Assembly (NCBI GenBank): GCA_038501195.1
Contig: JBBPUQ010000005.1
Location: 3,844,001-3,908,000 of the forward strand
DNA length: 64,000 bases
Direction of reading: 5' to 3'
Origin: Nemania diffusa
Taxonomy: Eukaryota; Ascomycota; Sordariomycetes; Xylariales; Xylariaceae
In this document: positions 48,904 through 60,290 of the stretch, one piece after another
Position numbering within the stretch: the stretch's first letter is position 1
Layout of the letters: each line of letters begins with the position of its first letter
The notes under the pieces: generated by a model
Told to the model about the DNA's origin: nothing
What the model saw: the letters and a program-made list of their open reading frames with translations, nothing else
The model's database searches: none
Position numbers and translations under genes: made by a program

Positions 48904-49982
48904 TTAAATCTGTAGGGAACGGAGCGAGTCCATCTGCTTTGCATCGCCAACTGCGGTGCTTATGTCCTTAACGTCCTCCAGATCTTTCTTAACGCCCTCG
49001 ATATCCTTCAGAATCATGCCCCACGCGTCAGAGCCCAAGGGGACCCGGATAGGGATCCGTTGCCCCCGACTCACAATTTGGACGATTGCCGCCGCCAGTG
49101 CGCTTGGCTCAGCCCACAGAGCGCGACCTTGTTCGCTCCCCATGTAGCCTAGCAGTTGGTTCGCCGGGTAGCTGGGGTCGGCATAAGCCGGGTGATCGTT
49201 GGCCATGCGTTTTAACGACGAAGTGGCATAGTTCGTCTTGACTCCACCAGGCTCGAGGTTGCATAGATGAACTAGAACATTGTCAGATTTGGGACGGAAG
49301 GCAGATCTCGAGGCGATCTCGAAAATAGAGGGAATTCGTGGAATAAGACGACGTACTATTCCATGAGCTCGGCACCTCCTTTGCCACGGATTCGGTCCAC
49401 CCTTCCATCGCGAACTTGCTAGCGTGGTAGAAGGCCTGTCCAGGATAGCCGGTGAATCCTCCCATCGAGCTAACGTTGAGTATGACGCCACCCTGTTGGC
49501 CAGTCTTGGAGTTCTCTTCTCTCATGATCCGCAGGGCTCTCTTGCTCACGTCGACCATGCCCCAAAAGTTGGTGTCGAAGACGGCGCGCGACTCTGCATC
49601 GCCAGCTACCTCGGTGACCCCCGCGAGCGTATAGCCGGCGTTGTTGACAACAATATCTATGCGGCCAAATTGCGCTAGCGTCGCCTGAAGTGCGGCGTCG
49701 ATAGAGCTAGTGGACGTCACGTCCAGCTCTAGTTTGAGCACATTCCCTTGAGTTGGTATCTCTGAGAGGGCCGACGTCTTACGCGCGGTAGCTACAACAC
49801 GTCCGGAGGTCTGAGCGACGAGTTGGGCTAGAGCTTGGCCGATTCCTGACGAGCAGCCGGTGACTGAGCACCTACAGCATTAGTGACGTTCCGAGAGACA
49901 GGTTGGAAACAATCAGGATTTACTCACTGAACCAGACAGCATCGGATGGGAGATGATACGGCTTGGTGTTTGCAGGCTCCAT
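48904..49982 (-). CDS. Short-chain dehydrogenase/reductase
   Basis: Three exons: 49982-49928, 49863-49357 and 49271-48904, giving 309 residues. A classical SDR: the nucleotide-binding TGCSSGIG near the N-terminus, NNAGYTLAGV, catalytic Ser in NVSSMGGFTGYPGQ, and the YHASK Tyr-Lys pair, followed by LEPGGVKTNY, the usual segment after the active site. The first intron is spliced to the second of two candidate acceptors, because only that gives WFITGCSSGIG in frame. An Arg and Lys around ATARKTS after the second strand favours NADP(H). The substrate is unknown. No metabolic cluster surrounds it. Confidence 0.93.
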
Positions 49983-50993
49983 GATGAATAATTTGTCTTG
50001 ATGCGTGAGAGAAGAATAACAAGAAACTCAGGCGTGTCAGTCCTTTATATAGGAGCTTCTGTTTTCTCAACGGAACAATCAACATGTAAGTAAAGAGAGC
50101 TGGCCGAATCTATCTGAACAAAACTTGCCTCCTCAGGCCCATCTGCAACAACCGGTGTCATCGGGGATTATTGGATGTGGGGAAACGTATTTACGGCCAG
50201 GAGCCATCGACATGCATATATAGAACGGACGCTAAGCCTCGCTATCAGGTAGCCTTCCTGATTGAGAGTGGTGTGAATCCTGAAGTACTGATGCTCGAGA
50301 GAGGCATACTTTTCTGCCCAACTCTTGTCAGTTTTCGGAGTGTATAGCGGATTGTTAATGATATCTGTAGGTCGTTCATTCAGAAGATCGCCAACACACA
50401 ACATGTTTCTGTGAGTCCTGAGCACTTAGACATCCATTGCCTACTTGGAAACTAGATAACTTTGCTAATATAAAATTTAAACTAGTATAAGTATCTAGTG
50501 CTAATTAATAGCCTATTAAATTATATACTACTATTTATATAAGTAAACAATTACTTTTAGCAAAAATTATGTAGGTTTTAAGATTGTATGGCGGTAATGT
50601 AGCTGTTACGCGCTAGTGCGAGACTTACAACAGAAAAATGATATGTGGTTTGACATCTGGGCGGACCGTGCACATTATTCCATCATTTCACCAGCTTCGA
50701 ATAGCCCCATCAATATGAGAGAAGATGGTCCCGCCGACGTCCCTTTGGGGTCCCCCCCAACACGGGGCAACAACAAGATTACCTTCCCCAGATATCAAGC
50801 CGGAGAGAATAGGCACTATCGCCTCCCAGATATCTCAGGCACCCGAGCGTTCCTCCCAGAGACGCAGCCGGTGGTATGTCAATCCCACCCGACCACGCGA
50901 GCGGGACTGACAGCTGTGCCGAAAAATAGAATTTTTGGTTTCGAACCCGTTACGTTTCTGCGACGGGTCTAGCGGTCAGCCGTACGCACCCGG
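49983..50993. other. intergenic, with AT-rich patch and a tRNA-like B box
   Basis: AT-rich patch at 50450-50580. On the minus strand near 50936-50950 there is GGGTTCGAAACC, a pol III B-box-like word, but no cloverleaf. No gene. Confidence 0.5.
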
Positions 50994-51586
50994 ATGTCCT
51001 TCGACTTACCATCAACCCACCCCGAGTCCCACGTCTTTTCAGGTTCTTCTTCGACCATCTCCCCTCCTTCGCTCGACTCTGGATTCGCAAAATCTTCCCT
51101 GAGTGGTTCATGCCCCGTTCCCTAATCATTAAACCGCAACGGGAGGGGCAGGAAGATCAGTTCGAAACTGAACTTAGGGCATATCGTCAACTCAAGCCTG
51201 TTCAAAGCATATTGGTTCCAAAACTTTACGGCCAGGTCAAATGCAACGGAACTAGATGGTTATTAATCGAGGATGTTGGAGGGGTATCGCTGGCGTCGCC
51301 AGAAGGGGCGCTGCTTGAGATCGAGAAGTTGTCAGCGCTCCTAGAAGAGTGCTTCCGGACACTCCACAGTTTCGACGTGCACCAACTAGACCCGAACCCT
51401 GGGAACTATCAGCTTGTGGATGGGAAGCTCAAAGCGCTAGACTTCGGGGATGTTGACTTTGGTCTAAGCGAAGATGATAAAGAATACTTCTTAGCAACTA
51501 GGATCTCGTCTATATTAGGATATTATCGGAATATGCAGCGTTTCTATGAACACGATGGTGAGCTGGTCCCTGTCATCGAATGCTAA
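50994..51586 (+). pseudogene. Kinase-fold (APH/protein-kinase-like) fungal protein, possible frameshift
   Basis: A clear frame runs from the ATG at 51110 to 51586 (158 residues). It has SLIIKPQREGQEDQFETEL as the N-lobe Lys/Glu region, LLIEDVGGVSL as hinge, then LDPNPGNYQLVDGKLKALDF as a catalytic-loop and DFG-like segment, ending VPVIEC. The coding signal continues upstream of 51110 in the same frame (FFFDHLPSFARLWIRKIFPE), with no ATG. An ATG at 50994 starts MSFDLPSTHPESHVF in a frame that would join exactly if one base had been lost near 51041. So this may be a one-base-deletion pseudogene, a sequencing error, or a gene with an unseen first exon ending at the TTTTCAG there. Fungal kinase-fold proteins of this sort are abundant and poorly characterised. 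Confidence 0.55.
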
Positions 51587-53004
51587 ATACTGTAGCGATG
51601 AAGGATCTGAGAGAATGGGGTACCGCTAGGACTCGAATGAATACTATCATGTTTAACATGACCTGGCCGAGGGTTTATACGCATATCTAGGCTTATATAG
51701 ACGCGACAATCGTAGACGGCAGAATCAAATACAATCTCGCATCAGTAGAGGAAGTAAAAGCGCTACCATACCTGTAGAGAAGTTCCTACCACGCTCTGAC
51801 TTCGAGCAAGGTTATCGTAGAGGGGAGGGAAAGGCGGGTTTGATCTTTATTCGGTCTTTTAGCTAATCAGGATTGTAGCTACTATGCTAGTTCAATTTTG
51901 AGTTGATGAATCTTGAGCGTTCGGCTATCATTATAAGAAGCTGTCTCATATAAAGAGATGGTGAAGGAGGCAAATTCTAAGAAGGATCTTACTGTATCTT
52001 GCGCTTTTGACAGTTGGAATACTATCACTTAGGAAAGTATGTAAATAATCTCGAGGTACGGTGCTGAGAGCTGCTTTATGTAGTCTGCCGGAACATGTAG
52101 CGAGAACTCTCCATTCAAAAGGCCTTTAACTCACCAGATCCTAAGAAATTATGGTAAAAAGTAATCAAACAAGCAAAACTGGAAAAACTGCTTTAATATG
52201 ACAAGCTAGTAGTGACATTTCGGGTATTCGATATTGCACACATACAATTAATGAAGAGTTGGTGATGGTATGGAAGCCTCCGCAGCCGGAGGTTTTAGGA
52301 TCTGAGAGTGGAAGGCCCTAAACCATCGATAACGACACAAGAATGGTTATGAATATAAAAGGCCTGACTTTGCTCACGTATGCGGAATGACTCACAGGCT
52401 ACTTACACTATGCCTTCGTTCCTATTACCACCGGAGTAAACTTCCTCAATTTGAGCACTCAGTACCATCTTTGTCGTATGGTAAGATAAATGCAATCGAG
52501 AAAAAGCTGATGCCCACAGGACTCGTTGGTATATGACGGCTAAAGCCGTGAATAAACATCTATCACGTACGATGGGACATGCAAGTTGTCGAAAGGTGTG
52601 TTAATTAAAGTTTCATATAGCTTCTGATAACGATTTATGTCATACACCAAACACTGACTGACTCGTTCACTCTTCTCTTCCGATAAGACCACGCCTCTCT
52701 TCTATTGTTTACAAGATAACCATGCCAATGTGAGAGCCTACCAATCTAGCTCTTGCTACTCCCATGCTACGCTGGGATACATGGGGTATATGCGGGTCAA
52801 CGAGTTGCGTACTCATATCTTGCCGTGAACCATAGAAATGAAGACAGCCAGCCCATTGAGAACCCCGTAAATTGTAGCATACGGGGTTGTATAATACAAC
52901 ATGTACGGGTAAAATATACTGGTTCCAAGAATAAAGCCCTAGTCCAACAAAGGGATACCAACACTGGCAGATTTGCTGCCCCCCTTACAAATTATGTCGT
53001 AAAA
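51587..53004. other. intergenic, no gene seen
   Basis: A 1.4-kb stretch between the kinase-like and Ahc1 genes. Short frames only. Confidence 0.6.
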
Positions 53005-55038
53005 TCATTCGCTGTCCCCGCTTCTGCTAAGACGAGCTTGTTGCATATCAATCAATGGGTGTTCTCGATATCGATCTCGTCCGTGGCCCTGCTTCGCGTT
53101 TTCTTCCTTAACTGGACCTACGAAGTTGACTTCCTTGGTAGTGCGTTTGCCCAACCTCACCCTTGTTCCGGCTCCGGGGCCAGTGGGCCCATGATGTCCT
53201 AGTGTTCGGGTGCCAGTATGATCATCGTCTATGTCGATTTCGTCCACATCAGATATCGATTCAGCACCGATACTATCGTCCATTTCCGAGGCTGAATCTG
53301 AGTCGGCAGAATCATCATACTCACCATCGTCACTAACAAGAGAGGGTGCATTGTTGCTAATAGCAGTATTTGGGCTCAACTCTGTTACATCCAACATTTC
53401 CATAACCATTCCTGGCCTGGGCCTCGTGGTACAGTGTGGAGTTGGAGTAGGGACAGGAGTAGCATAAGGCGCGGAATGCACTAGTGCACCTTTGCTACTC
53501 GACGGACGGGATGTAGTAACTACTGGAGCCATGACAGCCCTCGCGGGAACACGCATACCCGGCGCTGCGTGTGAGGAGATGGGGCGACCCATTGCACCAA
53601 TAATAGGAGTTGCCAACATCTCCCGATCCTCCGACTCATCGTCCGTAGGCGACGACAGTGGCTCGAAATCTATCTTGGTCTTAGCATCCTCGACCAGTGC
53701 GCCTAAGTTGCCACCGAATCCCCTACTTTGCAGTAATCGAGAGAGATGTGGAGAATCAGGTGAGGGACAAAACCCTGAGGTTGACTGGGTTATGGTACTG
53801 GTTCTGGTTGGTTTAACGGAAATAGTAGGAATGGGTGAAACGCCAGGTAACAACCCCTGGCGATATAGTTCCATAGATTCCTGGATCCGACGCACAACAG
53901 AAAAGCAAGCCTCCGAGTCTGTCATGCCGTTGGCGCGTGTGAACGGATGAACGAGACCCGAAGGAGGAGCAGTAGACCCGGTAGACCCGGTAGACTTCTC
54001 TTCTATAGCAGCACCTTTAGCAGGAACTTCAGAAGCCTCGATAGGGTGCCCGCAATGGACGGCGGCCTCTTCGTGGCTCTTGAAATCTCTCTTGTGGGCT
54101 ATACGACAGTGATTAATGAAGCCCTGGGTGCTTGAGAAGTTCTCACGGTTGCAATCGATGCAAACCAATTTAACGGTCTGACCATCCGATCTCTTCAGAA
54201 CACAAGGGCCGCTCTTGTCTTTTGGCGGAGGATATCCACTAGAAAGAGCCTGAAGCTTCTGGCCAGCAGACCCCCTAGACGGCCTTCCCTTCCCCTGTAC
54301 TGTGCTGAAATCTCCGGAAGTATTTCTCGTCGACCTGCCTTCTATCGTATATCTCCGCCATGGGTCAGTATGTGCTGGCATATCGGGTTGAATACCGTCA
54401 AATTTAGGATCTGGTATGAGCCACTTGGCGTAGTGCCGTGCGTAAGGGCCATCGGTAACACCAAAAGGCGGCGCCCACTGAGGCAGCTTATCACCACACT
54501 TTGGCTGCAGTGAGGGACCCGACCCATTTGCGACATTCAACATTTGCTCGGGTGTGGGAGTGGTGGTTGGATACGGGATCAAATGGCACCTGCGCAGTTG
54601 TTCTAACGCAACCTGACACTTAGCAAGTTCTTGATTGATGAGACGCAATTCATCATGTTTTAAGAGTATCTCAAGACTGAACTGTTCCTCAATAGCTTCT
54701 TTCGCTTTTTCTATATCGACTGATCCTGATGCATCGGCAGCAGAGGCCGCATGCTCAGTCACAGGGGTTAAGGCCACTTTCTTCTGTGGTTGGCTAACAC
54801 TATCAACAGCGGGATCCTCATCGCTCGTCCTCGGCCGCTTCGCAGCGGGAGAGACAGCAGCATTTTGCGACGCTATCGCGACGCTGCTCTGTCTTCGCCG
54901 TTTTAGAGGACGTGGTGATGAAGTGTCCGTCGATAGCCAGGGGTGCACTGACTTGGCGAAATCGAGCATAGGCTGGTCAACTTGTAGAGTCTTGTCACTT
55001 CCCCTGTGATCCGAATTCCAGAATCGGAACATGAGCAT
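53005..55038 (-). CDS. Ahc1-like subunit of the ADA histone acetyltransferase complex
   Basis: A single exon of 677 codons from the first ATG (55038); the open frame extends five codons further, beginning GTG. Ahc1 is a structural subunit specific to the ADA form of the Gcn5 acetyltransferase complex. Visible: LDFAKSVHPWLS, a Ser/Pro region with a nuclear signal (PLKRRRQSS), a helical block SLEILLKHDELRLINQELAK followed by LRRCHLIPYP that is characteristic, QWAPPFGVTDGPYARHYAKW, and an atypical zinc finger with KLVCIDCNRENFSSTQGFIN then HCRIAH (Cys about 293 and 296, His 310 and 315). The C-terminal half is disordered, with an acidic tract near 610-640. The helical block plus atypical finger identify the family. 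Confidence 0.9.
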   Translation of the reverse strand: MLMFRFWNSDHRGSDKTLQVDQPMLDFAKSVHPWLSTDTSSPRPLKRRRQSSVAIASQNAAVSPAAKRPRTSDEDPAVDSVSQPQKKVALTPVTEHAASAADASGSVDIEKAKEAIEEQFSLEILLKHDELRLINQELAKCQVALEQLRRCHLIPYPTTTPTPEQMLNVANGSGPSLQPKCGDKLPQWAPPFGVTDGPYARHYAKWLIPDPKFDGIQPDMPAHTDPWRRYTIEGRSTRNTSGDFSTVQGKGRPSRGSAGQKLQALSSGYPPPKDKSGPCVLKRSDGQTVKLVCIDCNRENFSSTQGFINHCRIAHKRDFKSHEEAAVHCGHPIEASEVPAKGAAIEEKSTGSTGSTAPPSGLVHPFTRANGMTDSEACFSVVRRIQESMELYRQGLLPGVSPIPTISVKPTRTSTITQSTSGFCPSPDSPHLSRLLQSRGFGGNLGALVEDAKTKIDFEPLSSPTDDESEDREMLATPIIGAMGRPISSHAAPGMRVPARAVMAPVVTTSRPSSSKGALVHSAPYATPVPTPTPHCTTRPRPGMVMEMLDVTELSPNTAISNNAPSLVSDDGEYDDSADSDSASEMDDSIGAESISDVDEIDIDDDHTGTRTLGHHGPTGPGAGTRVRLGKRTTKEVNFVGPVKEENAKQGHGRDRYREHPLIDMQQARLSRSGDSE

Positions 55039-55922
55039 ACCCAACCTAGACACGGAGGGAAGACTAAGCGGGCAGCTGCAGATGGGAGGTTAAGACAGAG
55101 CGTGAGACGCAAGGTCAGTCTGATGTGGTGAAGAAGGTGAGTTGGTGGATGATGAAAGGTATTAGTAGAAGTTGGTCAGGGGAGCTGGAGCCCAAAGGTG
55201 GTCGGAGCGCAGTGGGAGAAGGGACTGACTGCCTGCGTGGGTGCTGTGCTGCCTAGAAGGGCGACTGCAGCTTGGACTAGCCTATGGGATGCAGCTGCTG
55301 AGAAAGGGGGGCGGAGGCGTGTGTCAGATGTGTGACGACGGAGGGTAGATTGGGGCCAAGGCTGACGTAACGTGCGGGCCGGCTTTGGTTGGGGGCCTTG
55401 ACTGGGGGGAGGGTTCCAGTGGATTCTCGTTTGGTAGGTGGGTCCAAGTAGGTAGGTACCTCAGTACATAGGTATCGGATCGGAAGATCGGTGGTTGTGC
55501 CAGAGCTGAGGCAACAGCCTTCTGGGAGGTCCTCTATGGCTGGCAAACCGTTCTAATCCGGCCACCCTATGCACCTGCGCCCAATAGAAAGAGCACGGTC
55601 CTTTCGCAATGCGCCGAGTGGGTTGGGTTGGCGATTGAACGACACCGTACTGGTGGACCAAGTCGCTGAAAGGGAAGAAATAGGGGGCAAATCGGGGAGA
55701 AAGAGGATTCCCCTTGGTGATGTGGCCACCGCCAATTTGTCAAAGCCAAGCGAAACTCTGTCTGAGTCAGGCCCAGTTGCAGGTCAAGGTCAAGGACAGT
55801 AGCACCGCCGAGAGGTATGTGGAATTAGATGCGATATGCGCGCACAACTCGGGGAAGGGATAATCTAGAGGAGGTAGGTATCCCTAGAGTTGGGAGAGCG
55901 CGCAATATCCCGGTGAGTAGAT

Positions 55923-55959
55923 GAGTGAGAGTGAGAGTGAGAGTGAGAGAGAGAGAGAG
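55923..55959. repeat. GAGT/GA microsatellite
   Basis: Repeated GAGAGT units grade into a pure GA run, in the presumed 5' region of the Ahc1 gene. Confidence 0.9.
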
Positions 55960-56226
55960 TGCAGGTGTGCTCTGCAAGAGAGTGTGGTATGCAGCAGCAA
56001 CGGCAGGAGAGGGCAAGCAGGAGCTGGCGACGATGATGACAACGTCAAACGTAAGAGGTGATACGCGAAACTGTTCCCTTGCACGCGAAAAAAAGCGAAT
56101 TAAAAAGTAGATACCAACGTCGTTAAAACAGAAAAAGTATTAAATAAAAGTACAAGAGTTCTGCGGTCTGTTTAGTGGTTGCTGAAGTTGACGCGTTGTT
56201 TGATGGATTAATCGATGTTATTCTGC

Positions 56227-56263
56227 ATCGATCGATCGATTGCTTGATTGATTGATTGATTCA
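56227..56263. repeat. ATCG and ATTG tetranucleotide microsatellite
   Basis: Consecutive ATCG units pass into ATTG units. The ATTG half is what C to T change of the ATCG half would give. Confidence 0.9.
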
Positions 56264-58962
56264 CTGAGGCGTAGTGATGCGAGGTTGCGACCGGCGACAA
56301 GGTGGTAGGACAGTCCCACGACGGAGAATCAATACCGTAGGGCGATCAATCACTCTATTTAGCGGGAAGACGGAATACCGCATGGATTAAAAACACTTGT
56401 AATCTGTTTGCTCTTTTTTATCGGTTGAGTTCTGAAGGCGCAGTTTGCGACCGAGAGAATGATGGTGCCGAGTATTGCGCGTGTGCGCGCAAGAGAGGCT
56501 TTACGGGGTGGACAAGAGGGAACGACAATGAAGAAGAGAAACGGATTGGCTGCCGCAAAGGAATGCGATAATGGCAGCTCGGATGATACAAGCAGTGCAC
56601 AACGTACGTGGTATTATTAGTAGGAGTAGGTAAGTAAGTAAGTATGTAGTAATGTGGTATTGGTATGGCGAAGGGATCAAAGGGAAACGCAACTGAATCT
56701 AGCTTGTTCTCACTATTGCGCGATTGTTGCGACCGCAAAGAATACCTCCCAAGTACAGAGGAAGGCCGACAGGCAAATTGGGGTTGGGATAAACAGGCTG
56801 GCGACACGATACGAGCTGCCTCGGAGAGAGCAGGGAAAGGGGCTGGCGAGCTTTGCTACCATACTAAAAATCCAAATTCCCCAGTCTGCGCATTTACCGT
56901 CAGGGACTACATAATGTACTGATTGCGGAGTGTGGGTGGGCGAGTTATTACCTTAGCACCGATTGTAGGTATTCTCATTTCAGATATACCTGAGCACGGA
57001 GAACGCGCACTGCGAATCTAACCTAAATGGGACATTTCGAGGTACCCAGGAGGTGCATTGTACCCAGCAGGAAATCCATCCGATGTGGGTCATAATTCCA
57101 TCCAAGTTTTGGGAAATGTTTCTCGAAGGATGCCCGTAGTTTACAGAATACATGCGCCATGGCGCCCGTACAGTACCACCCATGATTCCAGGCCTTACCT
57201 TATGTACCTACACCACATACAGTAGTGCGCATACGTGATCAAACTTGATCAAACTAACCAAGTTTCCGATATGAACCTGAATACTGATGCGCCAAGCTAT
57301 ATGAAAATGCCACGCTGGAAACATGAAGCTATTCTACGAGAAAGAGATGTACTATGTAGTAATTTCATCTAATACATGGAGGTAGGTGATATATGATACA
57401 TGTATTCCGTGACTTTGTGAGCCACTGATGGTAGGTAGGTCGGGCATGTGTATGTATAGGCGTGCGTATTCTATGTATAGCTCTGGTGTGGATGTTAAAC
57501 TTTACCTACCGTAGGAAGAGGAACCACTTGCCTAGATTAGACGGACAGCCTTCTCACATCGCCGGCCTGCCTGCCTACTTACTATTTCTACCATCTACAT
57601 ACTCCATATGCTAGGCAGTTGGGCGGAATTTAGGTTTCACTGGCGCTGCAACCTCAGATACCTACTGCAAGCTTACCTGGGGTGTATGTAAGTATGCAGA
57701 TAAGCCAATATTATTAGCACACTACCTCATGTAGTATGTACTGTAGGTACCTAGGTAGTCTGTATGCAAGTAGTATGTAGGCAGGTATGCGCCACTAAGA
57801 ACGACGGGGAAACAGCCGGCTTGAATATGGTACTTAGTCTAAAAGTAATCAAAACATGATTCCCGGGAATCTAATGGACTTGCGCATGCGGTAACTTGCG
57901 TCGCGTGGGGTAGTGTAAGCACATTATTCCGTGTATATATGTGTTCGTCTTGCATACTAGTGGCGGTTGTTTTAGTTGTTGCTTTGGACAAGACAAGCCG
58001 GTCGTTTTTCGCAAATTGATGATAACGAAGTGCACTTTTACGCTTCAGCCGTGGACTGATGGCCGGAACTAGGTGCATTTAGAGACAGGGATGGGTGTTT
58101 CTTGGCGTAGCCAATAGAACAAAGGTTGGCTCTAGGCTTTGCCAAATCGAGAGCAGCTCCCGTAGTGAGCTGGGCACGAGCCCATTTACCAACTTACTAT
58201 AGAATTGTTGTACAACACACGTTAATAAAGATCATGCATATACTGCATCTACAGCACATAGATTTTGGCACTGCCCCTCTGCCACTACAATACATACCTA
58301 GGTATATACACTTGTATATCGGTTTGTGCTTACCCTAGGTGCGTAGACATTATCATATCATTGTCACCATCTGCTGTAAGACCCCAAAACACAGTGAGAC
58401 CACTAAATATCTATGCACCTGCCTACCTAGGGCAAGTAGGTAGAAGAAAAGCAACGTGGTGGTGGTGCCCATATTGGATGTTTTTGTATTATACTAACAG
58501 GGAAGACGGTGCTGTTATTGCCGATTTCACTCACCGAGGAATGTCTCACCATATACACATATGCCGCTATGCGTATTGTATAACTTATGCCTGAAAATGA
58601 TATCGGGTCGTAGTTGCATACCTAGTGGGTGCACTTATTTATTCTTATAATCGAGTTACTTACTCTGTGCTTTTCTCTTCTTTAAGCCACGGCTGGAGGT
58701 GCCGTGTCTGTATAGGTACATCCCCAGCCTTGAAGTTATCAATACGGGCAGGTACGCGTACATATATACATATATCAAGTACCTGCCTATGTACGTAAGG
58801 GAGGTAAGGTAGGACAATTGATGCGCTGAGTGCTGCGCTATCGATAAGAGCTAGCTACTAATTTTGTCTTACGTACTTCCACACCTCCTCTTTAATCCTC
58901 ACCAACCGACACCTCTGCGCAGCTTATTGAGCCCTGCATCCTTTAGCCATCTAACCTTAGAA

Positions 58963-59067
58963 ATGGCACAGCTCCATGGCGCATTTCATATAAATTTTCT
59001 ACACCATGGCTGTCGACATGCAGCAACAGAAAACCCCTTCTATCAGCGCGCAGTTCACAGCACCTAA
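58963..59067 (+). promoter_or_regulatory. upstream ORF overlapping the Alba gene start
   Basis: An ATG at 58963 opens a 34-codon frame (MAQLHGAF...) that ends with a TAA at 59065-59067, beyond the Alba start at 59006 and out of frame with it. Both ATGs have good contexts. If transcribed, it would reduce translation of the main frame by leaky scanning. Transcript start is unknown. Confidence 0.45.
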
Positions 59068-59755
59068 ACGCAAGCGCGCTGACACGAGCAGCACCACTGA
59101 GCACACAATCCCGAGCAACAAGCGCCAATGCCTCACCAATACCCTATGCCTCCCCGGCGACGACGATGCAAAGGTGCTAAATGCCGTCGATACCCGCTAT
59201 GAAGTTCAACTACAATCAGTAATTTCGTCTTCCAAGATCCGGCAGCGAGTCTCGACCATGCTGCGATATCTCACCCCGCCTTCACAAACTTTATCTAGCG
59301 ACCCGGCGCCCGACACAATAACATCTAAGACTAGGGTTTCCATCTTACGAGCGAAGGCCACAGATGCGGGCAAGTTAGTTTCTATCGCCGAAATCGCGAA
59401 GCGCGAAATAGAAAAAGAGCTGCCTATGAGCGACGGTGTAACAGGAGAGACAAGTCAAGAGAACAAGACGGGTCGCTGGTTCCAATACATCGCTCTAGGC
59501 GAAGAGCTCCAACAGAAACGCCGTGTCGAGGATAACACAATCATTGAAGAGACAGTGCTTGGAGACCCGGGCGCTGGAGGGGAGGATCGCGACGAGGACG
59601 ACGAGTTCGAGGTCATGAAGACACCATTCGAGAGAGCAATCCAGGGCCGACCACTAGTGAGAGGGATTCCAGTCATGAGCTTATTTCTCTCTCGATCGCC
59701 TATTGAGGAATTGAAAAGACGATATGGAGAACAGACGAATACTCTTCCTACATAG
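59006..59755 (+). CDS. Alba-domain nucleic-acid-binding protein (Rpp20/Pop7-like fold)
   Basis: A single exon of 249 codons with a CACCATGG start. Residues about 60-140 read as an Alba fold: YEVQLQSVISSSKIRQRVST, then a variable linker, then TRVSILRAKATDAGKLVSIA followed by EIAKREIEKE, which fits the family pattern of a basic strand-helix and a second Gly-Lys helix. Fungal Alba proteins bind RNA, including RNase P/MRP subunits of the Pop7 type, and chromatin. A basic nuclear signal PKRKR is at 20-24. The C-terminal part is acidic (EDRDEDDEFEV) and ends with a conserved-looking VMSLFLSRSPIEELKRRYG. A specific role in RNase P is only a suggestion. Confidence 0.82.
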   Translation: MAVDMQQQKTPSISAQFTAPKRKRADTSSTTEHTIPSNKRQCLTNTLCLPGDDDAKVLNAVDTRYEVQLQSVISSSKIRQRVSTMLRYLTPPSQTLSSDPAPDTITSKTRVSILRAKATDAGKLVSIAEIAKREIEKELPMSDGVTGETSQENKTGRWFQYIALGEELQQKRRVEDNTIIEETVLGDPGAGGEDRDEDDEFEVMKTPFERAIQGRPLVRGIPVMSLFLSRSPIEELKRRYGEQTNTLPT

Positions 59756-60290
59756 ATAGGAAACAGCAACGCGACGCAAAAGGTGGTATTATATTTGGGC
59801 AACTAAAGTACGTTATGTTGACGAAGCGGAAACGGAGGTAGCTCCTGGGTACTGCTGCATAGCTGCGTGGATATACAATGCCTATGCGAAACGTACATGG
59901 TACAACAACAGCCGCCAATAGAAGTGTTGCCGATGGCTATGCTCAATCTTCAAAATAGCCAATCCAGCGGAACTAACCTCCGCAACGACCCTCAACGAAC
60001 CGAACGCGACGACACTGTCGCTCTCGCTACCCAATGGAATGATTCGCATCGTGCCGTTAGAACTTATATACAGAGCTCGTTTGCCTGCATGCACTATACC
60101 AAACAACGTTGTCGCGATTGTCGTTCGTTGCGCACTTTGTTATTATCCAAATGACGATCTCTGTGGCGAGGGTCATCTAATCCATATTTTCTCCCAGTGC
60201 GACAATCGGTACTCGCGTGTTGGATAGTGGTGATAATGATGCTAGTTTTTCTCTCTAGCGTGGCTCTTTTTTTTTTGTTACGCCCCACTC
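59756..60290. other. 3' flanks of two convergent genes
   Basis: No gene. Short frames on both strands without features. Confidence 0.65.

Larger units (their letters stand above)
55039..59005. other. 4-kb intergenic, Ahc1 promoter side, microsatellites
   Basis: No gene supported. It contains a GAGT/GA microsatellite at 55923-55959, ATCG then ATTG tetranucleotide runs at 56227-56263, a GTAA run near 56630-56645, and dense TAGGTA/TACCTA words at 57430-57790, 58290-58440 and 58740-58810. Confidence 0.6.

Noticed and set aside
50930..50990. tRNA-like sequence with a GGGTTCGAAACC B box (minus strand)
   Set aside because: The T stem pairs only partly and no acceptor or anticodon stem can be built; at most a pol III-derived relic.
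55039..55053. Five extra N-terminal codons of the Ahc1-like protein
   Set aside because: The frame there begins with GTG; the first ATG is at 55038.
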